A DNA stretch of 64,000 nt from CAG-177 sp964587915 (GCA_964587915.1 CAZPMK010000002.1:62001-126000); one strand, 5' to 3'; counted from the first letter of the stretch, positions 48,925 to 58,342 are shown. Notes: a model not told the origin generated them from the sequence alone. Translations and numbers: made by a program.

Positions 48925-49383
48925 ATGTCAAAAGGAAAAGGATTTATAAACGAATTTAAGAAATTTATCATGAGAGGCAACGTTATTGACCTTGCTGTCG
49001 GCGTAATTATCGGCGGTGCATTTCAGACGATAGTAAAGTCGCTTGTCGATGACATCTTCATGCCGATTATTTCTCTTGCAACAAAGGGAATTGATTTTAC
49101 CAATTGGTTCATCGCTCTTGACGGCAACAAATACGAAACGCTTGCAAAGGCTCAGGAGGCGGGTGCCGCCGTTATCAGCTATGGTAATTTTATAAGTGCG
49201 GTAATCAACTTCATCATTATGGCGTTCGTAATTTTTGTTTTCGTTAAAGCAATAAATACTCTTGCAGAAAAGACGAGCAAGCCCGAAAAGCCCGCCGATC
49301 CCACCACCAAAAAGTGCCCCTACTGCAAGAGTGAGATTGATATTGAAGCGACAAAGTGCCCGCATTGCACGTCTTCACTTTAA
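48925..49383 (+). CDS. mscL: Large-conductance mechanosensitive channel with C-terminal zinc ribbon
   Basis: 152 residues. It opens under membrane tension to relieve hypo-osmotic shock. The conserved N-terminus (FINEFKKFIMRGNVIDLAVGVIIGGAF) and pore helix 1, the external loop, and helix 2 (FISAVINFIIMAFVIFVFV) are all present. The usual C-terminal helix bundle is replaced or extended by a short zinc ribbon (KKCPYCKSEIDIEATKCPHC, four cysteines). ATG follows CGGAGGA. Confidence 0.95.
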   Translation: MSKGKGFINEFKKFIMRGNVIDLAVGVIIGGAFQTIVKSLVDDIFMPIISLATKGIDFTNWFIALDGNKYETLAKAQEAGAAVISYGNFISAVINFIIMAFVIFVFVKAINTLAEKTSKPEKPADPTTKKCPYCKSEIDIEATKCPHCTSSL

Positions 49384-49404
49384 TTTTTCGGGGAGGCTGT
49401 GCGT

Positions 49405-50211
49405 ATGAAACTCGGTTTTATCGGAACGGGAAAGCTCGCTTCCGCCGTGCTCGGTGGAATTTGCAATTCAGAAAAGGTTGCCTGCAATGACATAATCATT
49501 TACGATATCAATAAGGATGCGGTTGAATCGCTGACACGGCGTTATTCGGTCAATGCCGCCGAAAGTGCGGCTCAGGTGTCGGCGTCGGCGGAATATGTTT
49601 TTGTTGCGGTAAAGCCCAAGGATATACCGTCACTTATCGGCGAAATTTCCGAAAGTGCAAGGGAGCATGATCCCGTTTTCATCTCCACCGCCGCAGGTAC
49701 GCCCGTTTCAAGCCTTGAAGCCCTTTTCGGTTACGGTGCGAAAATAATCAGAATAATGCCGAACATCAATGCCTGCGTGGGCGAGTCGATGACGGCTTTG
49801 TGTGCCTCGAATGCGGTAAATGAAAATGAGCTTGAATATGCCTCGGAGCTGTGCTCCTGCTTCGGCAGAGCCATAAGGCTCGATGAAAAATATTTTTCCG
49901 TGTTCACGGCAATAGCCGGCTCCGCTCCCGCATTTGCGTATCTCTTTGCCGATGCACTTGCAAATGCCGGAATAAAGTACGGAATGACAGCTTCTCAGGC
50001 AAGAGAGGCGGCGGCACAGATGCTCTACGGAAGTGCAAAGCTGCTTCTTGAAAGCCCTCTTTCCGCAGACGAGCTTATCAAAAACGTTTGCTCACCGGGC
50101 GGCACAACAATAGAGGGACTTTGCAGTCTCAAAAAGACGGGCTTTGAAGCCTCCGTCATAACGGCTATCGACGAAACGGTTGAAAAGGATAGAAGAATGT
50201 CCGCAAAATAA
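49405..50211 (+). CDS. proC: Pyrroline-5-carboxylate reductase
   Basis: 268 residues, last step of proline synthesis, reducing P5C with NAD(P)H. The N-terminal Rossmann motif is GFIGTGKLASAVLGG. Others are VFVAVKPKDIPSLI, IIRIMPNINACVGES, and the C-terminal signature LLESPLSADELIKNVCSPGGTTIEGL. ATG at 49405 is 8 bases after GGGAGG; a GTG at 49399 is too close. The next gene follows after 13 bases. Confidence 0.94.
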   Translation: MKLGFIGTGKLASAVLGGICNSEKVACNDIIIYDINKDAVESLTRRYSVNAAESAAQVSASAEYVFVAVKPKDIPSLIGEISESAREHDPVFISTAAGTPVSSLEALFGYGAKIIRIMPNINACVGESMTALCASNAVNENELEYASELCSCFGRAIRLDEKYFSVFTAIAGSAPAFAYLFADALANAGIKYGMTASQAREAAAQMLYGSAKLLLESPLSADELIKNVCSPGGTTIEGLCSLKKTGFEASVITAIDETVEKDRRMSAK

Positions 50212-50224
50212 TGAGGTGTACCGA

Positions 50225-51838
50225 ATGGAAATCATTGCGTTAAGCTCTCTCGAAAAAGTGTTTTGCGATGAAGCGTTGCCCGAGCGAGAATTAAAAGCTT
50301 TCTCCATGCTCAAAAACGAACGAAGCTCCTTTCAGGTTGCCTTTTGTCCCGAAAACGACGGCGATTTCACCGTGGAGGTTTGCGGCGAAGCGGATTGTGC
50401 AACAAAGGTGTACCTTGTGCGTGACGTGCCCGTGGGTCTGCCCTGCCCCTCCAATGCCGATGATTACTATCTGAAAAAAACGCCGGGGAATTATCCCGAT
50501 GTATTGGATGAAATCTGCGGTGCGTTCTCGGTAAAAAAGAACTGCCGATATTCCGTTTGGATAGAAGTATCTCCGAACGGCTTTGTCGGGGAAAACGAAA
50601 TCACCGTCACTGTTTCCGGAAATAACGAAAAGGCGAGTGTCACCGTGACGGTTGATGTCATTGATGCACTCTTGCCCGAAAATGACGGCGTTTGCACCAT
50701 GTGGTATCATTCCGACTGTATATGCAATTACTACGGTGTTGAGCCGTTTACCGACGAATATTGGCGTATAAACGAGAATTTTATGCGTACTGCCGCAAGC
50801 CACGGAATGAACTGTATCCTCACACCGCTGTTTACTCCGCCTCTTGATACAAAGGTTGGCGGCGAAAGAAGGACGGTTCAGCTCGTCGGAGTACGGCGAA
50901 CGGGCGGAAAATACAGATTTAATTTCTCAAATCTCAAAAAATGGATAGCTCTTGCTCAAAAATGCGGAATCAAATATTTTGAAATGAGCCATTTCTTTAC
51001 TCAATGGGGTGCAAAGCACACACCCAAGGTGGTTGCTCTCGACAGCAAATACCGAGAGAAAAAGATTTTCGGCTGGTCAACACGAACGTCAAGCAGAGAT
51101 TATGACGATTTTCTCAGACAGCTTGCCGCCGCACTGATAAAATTCATTGATGCGAACGGCATACGGGAATACTGTATGTTCCATGTTTCCGATGAACCGT
51201 CGTCCTCTCAGATAAAAACATATAAAAGGCGGGCAGCGTTGATATCGGAAATATTCCCCGATTTCACCGTCATAGATGCTTTGTCGGATCTCGAATTCTA
51301 TAAAACGGGAGCAGTTCGTCAACCCATTCCGAATGAGAACGAAACAGAAAAATTTTACGGTAACGTCCCCGTGCTTTGGACATATTACTGCTGCGGACAA
51401 GGAAAAGAATATCTGCCCAACCGCTTTATTGCAATGCCGTCGCTCAGAAACAGGGTGCTCGGCGTGATAATGTATAAATTCAACATAAAAGGCTTCCTGC
51501 AATGGGGCTATAATTTTTACAATACGCAGTATTCAATCGAATGCATTGACCCGTATAAAGTTACCGATGCGGGCGGTGCCTTTCCGTCGGGAGACTCCTT
51601 TGCGGTATATCCCGCAAGTGACGGAAAAGCCGTGCCGAGTCTGCGTATCAAGGTGTTTTATGATGCGTTCCAAGACCTTGCGGCTCTGCGACTGCTCGAA
51701 AGAAAAATCGGCAGAGAAAGAGTTTTGGAGCTTATCGAAAAGGATTTACAAAAGCCGCTTACGTTCAGAGAATATCCGCATGACGAAAAGTGGTTGTTCA
51801 ATTTGAGAGAGCGGATAAATTCTTTGATAAAGGAATAA
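50225..51838 (+). CDS. DUF4091 glycoside hydrolase-like protein
   Basis: 537 residues. An N-terminal beta-sandwich (~1-150, FQVAFCPENDGDFTVEVCG) precedes a TIM-barrel-like region (PLFTPPLDTKVGG, YFEMSHFFTQWGAKH, YCMFHVSDEPSSSQ with candidate acidic residues, WTYYCCGQG) and ends with the DUF4091 domain (KGFLQWGYNFYNTQYS, DAFQDLAALRLLE). Such proteins are predicted carbohydrate-active enzymes; no signal peptide is present, so it acts inside the cell. The start follows GAGGTG. A short GC hairpin (51843-51859) behind the gene could be a weak terminator. Confidence 0.87.
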   Translation: MEIIALSSLEKVFCDEALPERELKAFSMLKNERSSFQVAFCPENDGDFTVEVCGEADCATKVYLVRDVPVGLPCPSNADDYYLKKTPGNYPDVLDEICGAFSVKKNCRYSVWIEVSPNGFVGENEITVTVSGNNEKASVTVTVDVIDALLPENDGVCTMWYHSDCICNYYGVEPFTDEYWRINENFMRTAASHGMNCILTPLFTPPLDTKVGGERRTVQLVGVRRTGGKYRFNFSNLKKWIALAQKCGIKYFEMSHFFTQWGAKHTPKVVALDSKYREKKIFGWSTRTSSRDYDDFLRQLAAALIKFIDANGIREYCMFHVSDEPSSSQIKTYKRRAALISEIFPDFTVIDALSDLEFYKTGAVRQPIPNENETEKFYGNVPVLWTYYCCGQGKEYLPNRFIAMPSLRNRVLGVIMYKFNIKGFLQWGYNFYNTQYSIECIDPYKVTDAGGAFPSGDSFAVYPASDGKAVPSLRIKVFYDAFQDLAALRLLERKIGRERVLELIEKDLQKPLTFREYPHDEKWLFNLRERINSLIKE

Positions 51839-51887
51839 ATCGCCGCAGTGCAACGGCGGTTTCAATAATTACGGAGGTTGATTCGGG

Positions 51888-53228
51888 ATGAAAGAAGAAA
51901 ACAGGAAGTATGCAAGGGAAGCGTATGATATCGTAAAGCACGCTTCTCAAAAAATCGGAGCGAGAACTCCGGGTTCTCAAAACGAAAAGAAATATGCCGA
52001 CTATATGGGCGATAAGCTCAGGGAAATCGGTATTGAGCCGGTGCAGGAGGAATTTGCCGTTTCTCCCCGTTCGTCCATCGGAGGCGTACCCTATGCGGGC
52101 AGATACGGTCTTGTGCTGAGCGTTCTCGTCTATTTTGCACTTTCAATTCCTACGCTTTGGTTTGCAATGGCACTTTCGGGTATTGCCGTTACGGTCTGGC
52201 TTGTGCTGAGTGTTTTTCTGTATAAGACATGGTTTGATATTTTCTTCAAGCAAAAAATATCGCAGAATACATACGGCGAGCTGCTTCCCGAGGACGGCAA
52301 GTATGATTATACGATAATTCTTTCGGGTCATACGGACACAAGCTGGAACTGGTATCACTCGGAGCATTCCTACAAATTCAAAAACAAACCCGCTCTCGGA
52401 CTTGTTGTCACCTTTGCCAAGGTCGGCTTCGGTGCTGTTTGCGTGTTCTTCCTCATTGCGGTCTCAATTGCAATGGCGATAATTTACGGTGCGGCGTATG
52501 CGGGCGAGAATTGGGCTTTATACATGATAAACTACGGCGAGACTTTCAATAATTTCCAACACGCATTGCTTTTCATTCCCGCCGTTACCGCAATCGGCAG
52601 CTTTTTTGTTGCAAAATGGGCGGATTCCGATGAAGCAAACGCTTCGAGAGGTGCCATGGATAACGCAACGGGCTGTGCTTTGAGTTATGAGGTAACAAAG
52701 TATTTCAAAGAAAATCCCGATAAAATGCCCAAGAACTGCCGTATAATCGACTTCAACTGCGGTTCGGAGGAGGCCGGTCTCAGAGGCTCAATTGCTTTTA
52801 CAAGAGCACATAAGGGTGAGGATATCCTCAAAAATGCGTGGAATATCAATATAGATTCCGTTGCCGACAAGGATTATTTTGAAGTTGTAATTCAAGATGA
52901 CTGGCAGTTTACCCGTTTTGATTCCGATCTCGAAAAAATGTTTATTGATACATTTAAGGAAGTCGGCGTTGAAAGCAAGACGAATTATTGCATTCATAAC
53001 CCCGTCGGCGGCTGTGACAGCACTCCGATGACCAAGGCGGGCATAAAGTCCGTTACCTTTGCCGCACAAAATCCTACCCTTACCCATTATTACCATACAT
53101 GGCGTGATACCGCCGACAGATTCGATGAGAACGTTGTCGGTGACGGCTTCGAGGTGATTCTCGGCGTTATTGAGAAAATTGCGGCTTTTCAGGAGTCTAA
53201 CGGATATAACGGTCCGCAGAAAGGATAA
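51888..53228 (+). CDS. M28 family metallopeptidase with inserted membrane hairpins
   Basis: 446 residues. The zinc aminopeptidase fold is readable from its ligands: IILSGHTDTS (His), SRGAMDNATGCA (bridging Asp), NCGSEEAGLRGS (catalytic Glu-Glu), NINIDSVADKD (Asp) and THYYHTWRD (His). Unusually, two hydrophobic hairpins interrupt it: one at ~72-110 between the N-terminal region and the first strand, another at ~175-250 between the His and Asp ligands. So the enzyme is a polytopic membrane protein, with the active site probably on one face only. Substrate unknown. Ribosome site GGAGG. Confidence 0.88.
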   Translation: MKEENRKYAREAYDIVKHASQKIGARTPGSQNEKKYADYMGDKLREIGIEPVQEEFAVSPRSSIGGVPYAGRYGLVLSVLVYFALSIPTLWFAMALSGIAVTVWLVLSVFLYKTWFDIFFKQKISQNTYGELLPEDGKYDYTIILSGHTDTSWNWYHSEHSYKFKNKPALGLVVTFAKVGFGAVCVFFLIAVSIAMAIIYGAAYAGENWALYMINYGETFNNFQHALLFIPAVTAIGSFFVAKWADSDEANASRGAMDNATGCALSYEVTKYFKENPDKMPKNCRIIDFNCGSEEAGLRGSIAFTRAHKGEDILKNAWNINIDSVADKDYFEVVIQDDWQFTRFDSDLEKMFIDTFKEVGVESKTNYCIHNPVGGCDSTPMTKAGIKSVTFAAQNPTLTHYYHTWRDTADRFDENVVGDGFEVILGVIEKIAAFQESNGYNGPQKG

Positions 53229-53237
53229 TATATTCTC

Positions 53238-53852
53238 ATGAATAAAGAAAGCAAGCTGCACGGCGGTGAGGTTTATGACCCAAACGATTGCGAGATAATG
53301 GAAGAACAGCTCACATATCTTGACCGTCTGTACGACTTCAACATGACACGCCCGACGGAGCTTAAAAAGCGAGCGGAAATGCTTAAAGAGATGTTCGCAG
53401 AAATCGGCGAGAACTGTTATATTGAACCGCCGTTTCACTCGAATTGGGGCGGTCATCACGTGCATTTCGGCAATGCCGTTTACGCGAATTTCAATCTCAC
53501 TCTTGTTGATGATACTCATATATATGTAGGTGACTACACTCTTTTCGGACCGAATGTCACGGTTGCAACGGCGGGACATCCCATTTTGCCCGAGCTTCGG
53601 GAAAAGGCGTTGCAATATAATGCTCCCGTTCATATCGGCAAGAATTGCTGGATAGGTGCGGGCAGCGTGATTCTTCCCGGAGTGACCATAGGTGACAATA
53701 CAGTTATCGGTGCGGGAAGTGTTGTTACGAGAGATATTCCGTCAAACGTTGTTGCTTTCGGAAATCCGTGCAGGGTAAAGCGTGAAATCGGGGAGCACGA
53801 CAGAGAGTTTTATTTCAGAGATAAACGCCTGCCGCCCGAGCTTTTGAAGTGA
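53238..53852 (+). CDS. Sugar O-acetyltransferase (maltose/galactoside acetyltransferase family)
   Basis: 204 residues, left-handed beta helix enzyme that acetylates a sugar with acetyl-CoA. It has an N-terminal Mac domain, the catalytic-site GGHHVHFGNAVYANFNLTL, and hexapeptide repeats (IGKNCWIGAGSVILPGVTIG, DNTVIGAGSVVTRDIP). Trimeric by family. It lies 9 bases behind the M28 gene and the ribosome site is weak, so translation may be coupled. The C-terminal tail EFYFRDKRLPPELLK is atypical. Confidence 0.9.
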   Translation: MNKESKLHGGEVYDPNDCEIMEEQLTYLDRLYDFNMTRPTELKKRAEMLKEMFAEIGENCYIEPPFHSNWGGHHVHFGNAVYANFNLTLVDDTHIYVGDYTLFGPNVTVATAGHPILPELREKALQYNAPVHIGKNCWIGAGSVILPGVTIGDNTVIGAGSVVTRDIPSNVVAFGNPCRVKREIGEHDREFYFRDKRLPPELLK

Positions 53853-53877
53853 AGCCTGCGTTTTTATTTGTAAAATG

Positions 53878-53906
53878 TTTACAAGCACGCAAAATTGTGC
53901 TATACT
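53878..53906 (+). promoter_or_regulatory. Promoter of the SDR gene
   Basis: TTTACA (53878-53883), 17-base spacer ending in TGC (extended -10), TATACT (53901-53906). Confidence 0.75.
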
Positions 53907-53979
53907 CCATATATGGGATTACGGCTTTGCCGTGAAGTCTTTTGACCCCAACACCCAAAAAAGAAAGGATGTCTTTTGT

Positions 53980-54738
53980 ATGCAGTTAGAAAACAAATCC
54001 ATCGTTGTAACCGGTGCTTCCTCCGGCATGGGTGCCGAGATCGTTCGCTTGTTTGCCCAAGAGGGTGCAAACGTTATTGCGGTTGCACGCCGTGCGGAGC
54101 GTTTGGCTTCTCTGGTTGAGTCACTCAAGGATGCCCCCGGTAAGGTCGTTGCCTTTGCGGGCGATGTTTCAAAGCGTGAGGATGCCGAGAGCATGATAGA
54201 TGCCGCCGTTCAAAACTTCGGCAAGCTCGATGTTCTCGTGAACAATGCGGGAGTTATGGATGATATGGCTCCCATCGCTCAGGCTTCCGACGAAAAATAC
54301 GAATATGTCATGGCTGTTAATGTTTACGGCCCCATGGCGGCAATGCGTAAGGCTTGCACCGTTTTCCTCGAGCAGGGTAACGGCGGAAATATAATCAACG
54401 TTTCCTCCGTCGGCTCAATGCATCAGGCGGCAGGTCCGATATATTGTGCATCAAAGGCGGCTCTCAATGCGATGAGCAAGAATACCGCTTATATGTATAA
54501 AAAAGAGGGCATTCGCTGTAACGTTATCGCTCCCGGCGGAATTAAAACGGAGATAAGCTCCGCAATGGGTATGCCCAATATGGAGGGCTACGGCAGACTT
54601 CAGCCCGTTCTTCAGCTTTCACCTCCGCAGGGCGAATCCTCCGATATTGCCAACGCCGCTTTGTTCCTTGCAAGTGATGCTTCGGCATATGTCAGCGGTG
54701 TAATTCTTCCCGTTGACGGCGGCTGGATTTCATTCTGA
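53980..54738 (+). CDS. SDR family NAD(P)-dependent oxidoreductase
   Basis: 252 residues, classical short-chain dehydrogenase. The cofactor loop is TGASSGMGAEI (TGxxxGxG), the NNAG motif is LVNNAGVMDD, the catalytic Ser is in NVSSVGSMHQ, the catalytic Tyr/Lys in YCASKAALNAMSKN, and the C-terminus is SGVILPVDGGWISF. It resembles 3-oxoacyl-ACP reductases and glucose dehydrogenases; the substrate is not determined. The start at 53980 follows AAAGGATG; the long upstream frame from 53875 lies across the promoter. Confidence 0.92.
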   Translation: MQLENKSIVVTGASSGMGAEIVRLFAQEGANVIAVARRAERLASLVESLKDAPGKVVAFAGDVSKREDAESMIDAAVQNFGKLDVLVNNAGVMDDMAPIAQASDEKYEYVMAVNVYGPMAAMRKACTVFLEQGNGGNIINVSSVGSMHQAAGPIYCASKAALNAMSKNTAYMYKKEGIRCNVIAPGGIKTEISSAMGMPNMEGYGRLQPVLQLSPPQGESSDIANAALFLASDASAYVSGVILPVDGGWISF

Positions 54739-54753
54739 CAGCAGGATAATTTA

Positions 54754-54793
54754 CCCGTGCGGAGCAGATGCACCGTGCGGGCTTTGATTTTTT
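54754..54793 (+). terminator. Terminator of the SDR gene
   Basis: CCCGTGCGG (54754-54762) pairs with CCGTGCGGG (54773-54781) including two G-U pairs, then CTTTGATTTTTT. Confidence 0.7.
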
Positions 54794-54795
54794 CA

Positions 54796-54824
54796 TTGAC
54801 AAGCCGAGCAATATATTTTATAAT
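54796..54824 (+). promoter_or_regulatory. Promoter of the RluA-family gene
   Basis: Consensus TTGACA (54796-54801), 17-base spacer, consensus TATAAT (54819-54824). Confidence 0.85.
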
Positions 54825-54864
54825 AAGCAGGCTGAAAGTCGGCATATACAGGAGAATCGAGGTG

Positions 54865-55842
54865 ATGCCGTTGAAGAGCTTTACCGTTGCAAAAAACGAT
54901 GCGGGTCAGCGGCTTGACAAATTCATATCAAAGGCGGTTCCGCTTCTTCCGCAGACCTTGATGTATAAGTACATACGCACAAAGCGGATAAAGGTCAATT
55001 CAAAACGCAGTGAAATTTCCTACAGACTTGCCGTCGGCGACACGGTGGAAATGTATATCAATGATGAATTTTTCGCACCGAAAGAGGAGCACTACGATTT
55101 TCTTTCCGCCTCAAAAAAGCTCGATATCGTTTATGAGGACGAAAATATAATGCTTCTCAATAAGCATGTTGGTCTGCTTTCACATCCCGACGAAACGGAG
55201 TATAACGATACGTTGATAACGAGAGTGAAGCGTTACTTATACGAAAAAGGAGAGTATGACCCAAAGGATGAGCAGTCATTTACGCCGTCACTTGTAAACA
55301 GGATAGACCGCAATACGAGCGGAATAGTCATTGCCGCAAAAAATGCCGAAAGTCTGCGTATTCTCAATCAAAAGCTCAAGGACAGAGAAATTGAAAAATA
55401 TTATCTGTGCATTGTTCACGGCATTCTCGGCGAAAAGAGCGGCATTCTCGAGGGCTGGCTTGTTAAGGACGAAAAAAAGAATAAGGTCACGGTAAGCAAA
55501 AAACGCACGGACACAGCAAAGCAGATTCGCACGAAATATAAAGTGCTCTCGGAATCCGACGGGCTGAGTTTGCTCGAGGTCGAGCTTCTTACGGGCAGAA
55601 CCCATCAAATCAGGGCACATTTTGCAAGCATAGGGCATCCGCTTCTCGGTGACGGAAAATACGGCAGTAATGCACTGAATAAGCCTCTCGGCTACAAAAA
55701 ACAATTTCTTTGTTCGTATAAATTAAAATTTGCATTTGACACGCCGTCGGGAGCCTTGGAATATCTCAACGGAAGAACATTTACGGTGCCGCAGGTATGG
55801 TTTAAGGACGAATTTTTAAGCGGAAAGCTGACTAAAATGTGA
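54865..55842 (+). CDS. RluA family pseudouridine synthase
   Basis: 325 residues. An S4 RNA-binding domain (GQRLDKFISKAVPLLPQTLMYKYIRTKRIKVN) is followed by the pseudouridine synthase fold with the catalytic Asp in VNRIDRNTSGIVIAAKN, where RluA proteins have HRLDxxTSG, and the C-terminal TGRTHQIRAHFASIGHPLLGD. It isomerises uridines in rRNA. The ATG at 54865 is 10 bases after AGGAG; a TTG at 54874 with GAGGTG in front is an alternative start. VNRIDRNT instead of the common HRLD is an allowed variant. Confidence 0.9.
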   Translation: MPLKSFTVAKNDAGQRLDKFISKAVPLLPQTLMYKYIRTKRIKVNSKRSEISYRLAVGDTVEMYINDEFFAPKEEHYDFLSASKKLDIVYEDENIMLLNKHVGLLSHPDETEYNDTLITRVKRYLYEKGEYDPKDEQSFTPSLVNRIDRNTSGIVIAAKNAESLRILNQKLKDREIEKYYLCIVHGILGEKSGILEGWLVKDEKKNKVTVSKKRTDTAKQIRTKYKVLSESDGLSLLEVELLTGRTHQIRAHFASIGHPLLGDGKYGSNALNKPLGYKKQFLCSYKLKFAFDTPSGALEYLNGRTFTVPQVWFKDEFLSGKLTKM

Positions 55843-55880
55843 ATTATTTTCAAATTCGGTATAAATTTTTATGAAAACTC

Positions 55881-55907
55881 TTGTAAAATTCGCCGAAATG
55901 GTATAAT
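55881..55907 (+). promoter_or_regulatory. Possible promoter of foldase gene
   Basis: TTGTAA (55881-55886) and TATAAT (55902-55907) with a short 15-base spacer, in an A/T-rich gap. Confidence 0.45.
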
Positions 55908-55978
55908 ATATAGTCATTGTGCCGATTCTGTATCGGCAGACAAAAAACATACAGAAAACAGAAAAGGATGAAACAATA

Positions 55979-57655
55979 ATGGCAAAAAACGAAAGCTCAA
56001 AGAGCAAGGCCGAAATCTATCGTGAAGAAAGAAAAGAGCGTATAGCAAAGGCTAACAAGAAGAATGCCAAGAGCATTGCAAAACGCACTGCAGCCGCAGA
56101 CGTAACCAAAAAGGTTCTTGCGATTGTTCTTGCCGTAGCAATAGTTGCCGGCATAGGCTGGAAGCTGGTTGACAGCTTCGGTCTTGTTGAAAAAGCTACT
56201 ACCGCAGTTAAGATCGGTAACGAGAAGGTTTCTTCCGCTGAATTTGCATATTACTATGCCGCTCAGTATCAGCAGATGTCATATATGGCAAACTACTATT
56301 CACAGCAGGGAATGAATCTCGGCTTTGATACCACCGTTGCACCCGATGATCCCTCCAACACCACCACCGATGCAGACGGCAACACCATCACATGGGATAA
56401 ATATTTCCTTGATGCCGCCGTTGATCAGGCTCAGTTTGTTGAAGCGTATTACGGCGAGGCCGTTAAGAATGGCGTTACTCTCAGCGAGGACGAGCAGAAA
56501 GAGATCAATGAGACGGTTGAGGAATACAGATCAAGTGCCGCAGAAAACAATTTCTCCATCAATGCATATCTGAAAGCAAACTTTGGTGCAGGCTTCAATG
56601 AAAAGCTCTTCAAGGAGCAGCTTGAAAAAGAAACTCTTGCCCAGAATTACTACAACGATCAGCAAAGTGCTTTCACCGCAGGTATCACCGATGATGAAAT
56701 TGCAAAAGAATATAAAGAAAACGCAAAGAATTACGACTATGCAAACGTTCGCTACTATTCATTCGGCTATACCGATCTTACCGCAAAAGAGGGTGAGACT
56801 GAGGACGAGCTGAAAGCGAGACAGACTGAGGCGAACAAAGAAACCCTTGCCAAGGCAAAGGAAGTTTACGCAAAGGTTACCGATGTCGATTCGTTTGTTG
56901 AGGCTGTTAAGGCATACAAGAATGAGGGCTCGGATACTCCCTCCGATACAGACCTTACCGTTACCAAGAACCACATAACATACAGCTCCGCAAAAACCTC
57001 TCTTACCGAAAAGGGTGCAGATTGGCTCTTTGATGCGGCAAGAAAAGCGGGCGACAAGACTTTTGTTGAGGACGACAACGGTGCATACATCATCATTTGC
57101 GTAAAGCCCTCCTACAACAGCAACAGCGTCAGCGTTCGTCATTGCCTTGTTGAATTTGAGGCAGAGGACGAGAACAACGTAACCGACGAAGAGAAAGAGA
57201 CAGCCTACAAGAAGGCTAAGGAGCTTTATGACAGCTGGCTTGCAGGCGACAAGACCGAGGACAGCTTCAAGACTCTTGTTACCGAAAACAGTGCAGATAC
57301 AGGTTCAACCGAAAACGGCGGACTTTACGAGAATATCAGAATCAGCGACAATTATGTCTCTTCCTTTATCGACTGGAGCTTTGACGATGCAAGAAAAGCG
57401 GGCGACAGCGGTATTATCGAAACCGAATACGGCTATCACATTATGTATTTCGTAAGTGACAACACCGATGACGTTGACTGGAAAAACACCATTCGCACCG
57501 AAAAGGGCAATGCGGCATTTGAAGAATATCACGAGAGCCTTATGGCTGAGGACGGCGATTATAAGGTAACCGTTAACGATTCCACCGCTCAGCGTGTCAG
57601 CAAGGCCTTCTGCAAGAAGATTAAGAGAAACCTTGCTTATTCTTCTGCATCATAA
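55979..57655 (+). CDS. Membrane-anchored peptidylprolyl isomerase (PrsA/SurA-like foldase)
   Basis: 558 residues. A lysine-rich cytoplasmic N-terminus (~45 residues) and one signal anchor (KKVLAIVLAVAIVAGIGWKLV) place the rest outside the cell. Then follow a SurA-N-like helical chaperone region (~100-280) and a parvulin rotamase domain (~400-520: VRHCLVEFEAEDENN, ENSADTGSTENGGLYENI, ETEYGYHIMYFV). It has no lipobox, unlike PrsA of bacilli. It helps secreted proteins fold at the membrane-wall interface. Single gene with its own terminator; ATG follows AAAAGGATG. Confidence 0.9.
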   Translation: MAKNESSKSKAEIYREERKERIAKANKKNAKSIAKRTAAADVTKKVLAIVLAVAIVAGIGWKLVDSFGLVEKATTAVKIGNEKVSSAEFAYYYAAQYQQMSYMANYYSQQGMNLGFDTTVAPDDPSNTTTDADGNTITWDKYFLDAAVDQAQFVEAYYGEAVKNGVTLSEDEQKEINETVEEYRSSAAENNFSINAYLKANFGAGFNEKLFKEQLEKETLAQNYYNDQQSAFTAGITDDEIAKEYKENAKNYDYANVRYYSFGYTDLTAKEGETEDELKARQTEANKETLAKAKEVYAKVTDVDSFVEAVKAYKNEGSDTPSDTDLTVTKNHITYSSAKTSLTEKGADWLFDAARKAGDKTFVEDDNGAYIIICVKPSYNSNSVSVRHCLVEFEAEDENNVTDEEKETAYKKAKELYDSWLAGDKTEDSFKTLVTENSADTGSTENGGLYENIRISDNYVSSFIDWSFDDARKAGDSGIIETEYGYHIMYFVSDNTDDVDWKNTIRTEKGNAAFEEYHESLMAEDGDYKVTVNDSTAQRVSKAFCKKIKRNLAYSSAS

Positions 57656-57664
57656 TTAAAAATC

Positions 57665-57698
57665 GGGCTGTATCCTTGTGATACAGCCCTTGTTTTTT
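57665..57698 (+). terminator. Terminator of the foldase gene
   Basis: Perfect stem GGGCTGTATC (57665-57674) with GATACAGCCC (57680-57689), then TTGTTTTTT. Confidence 0.9.
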
Positions 57699-57703
57699 CA
57701 AAA

Positions 57704-57742
57704 AAATCACCCGAATGCACCAAAACGGTATATTCGGGTGAT
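57704..57742 (-). terminator. Terminator of the TetR gene
   Basis: Perfect 11-bp stem ATCACCCGAAT (57706-57716) with ATTCGGGTGAT (57732-57742), with a T run on the minus-strand side. Confidence 0.85.
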
Positions 57743-57760
57743 ACTCATTTATATTCGGAT

Positions 57761-58342
57761 TTATCGGTTGTGGCTAAGATAATCTCTGCTCAAATCAATG
57801 AGCTTGCTGAGCTTTTCGGAAATTTCGGAGGGAGAACCGTCAATGTCGCTGCTGAGCCAGCCCAACAGTACTGTCTTAACTCCGCTTGTTATGTAAAGAA
57901 GATAGATATCTATTTCATTACGACTGTATTGCGGATGCTTTGCGTGAATCGAATCGAACAGCTTGTCGTAATACAGATTGATAATGCGGGCAACAAAATT
58001 ATCAAGCAGATTGGACTGCGAGAGCATACGGTAATAATCCATGTCGGCACTCATGTATTCACAGGCAGCCTTTATTATCCTGTCAATTTCGGAGGTGTCC
58101 GGATCAACATCAAGACCGCTCAAGAGGGAAGTGAATTTTTCAAGCTCCTCACTGATTATCTGCTCCATGACGGCGTTGATATCGCTGTAATGCGCATAAA
58201 AAGTGCCGCGGCTGATATCTGCCTCGCGAATTATATCGGAAACAGTTATTTTACCGATTTCTTTTTCATGTAACAGCTTTGCAAGAGATTTTTTAATAAG
58301 ATTCTTTGAACGAATCGAGCTTCTGTATTCTGCTTTAGGCAA
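57761..58342 (-). CDS. TetR/AcrR family transcriptional regulator
   Basis: 193 residues. The N-terminal HTH is KSLAKLLHEKEIGKITVSDIIREADISRGTFYAHYSDINAVM. The C-terminal domain is of the TetR_C type frequent in Clostridia. The initiator is TTG at 58342, preceded by GGGGGTG at 5 bases. No divergent or adjacent target is obvious: upstream is serS and downstream the foldase, both convergent or separately terminated. Confidence 0.9.
   Translation of the reverse strand: MPKAEYRSSIRSKNLIKKSLAKLLHEKEIGKITVSDIIREADISRGTFYAHYSDINAVMEQIISEELEKFTSLLSGLDVDPDTSEIDRIIKAACEYMSADMDYYRMLSQSNLLDNFVARIINLYYDKLFDSIHAKHPQYSRNEIDIYLLYITSGVKTVLLGWLSSDIDGSPSEISEKLSKLIDLSRDYLSHNR

Noticed and set aside
52788..53633. 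281-codon minus-strand frame across the M28 and acetyltransferase genes
   Set aside because: Spans two real genes on the other strand; no coding evidence.
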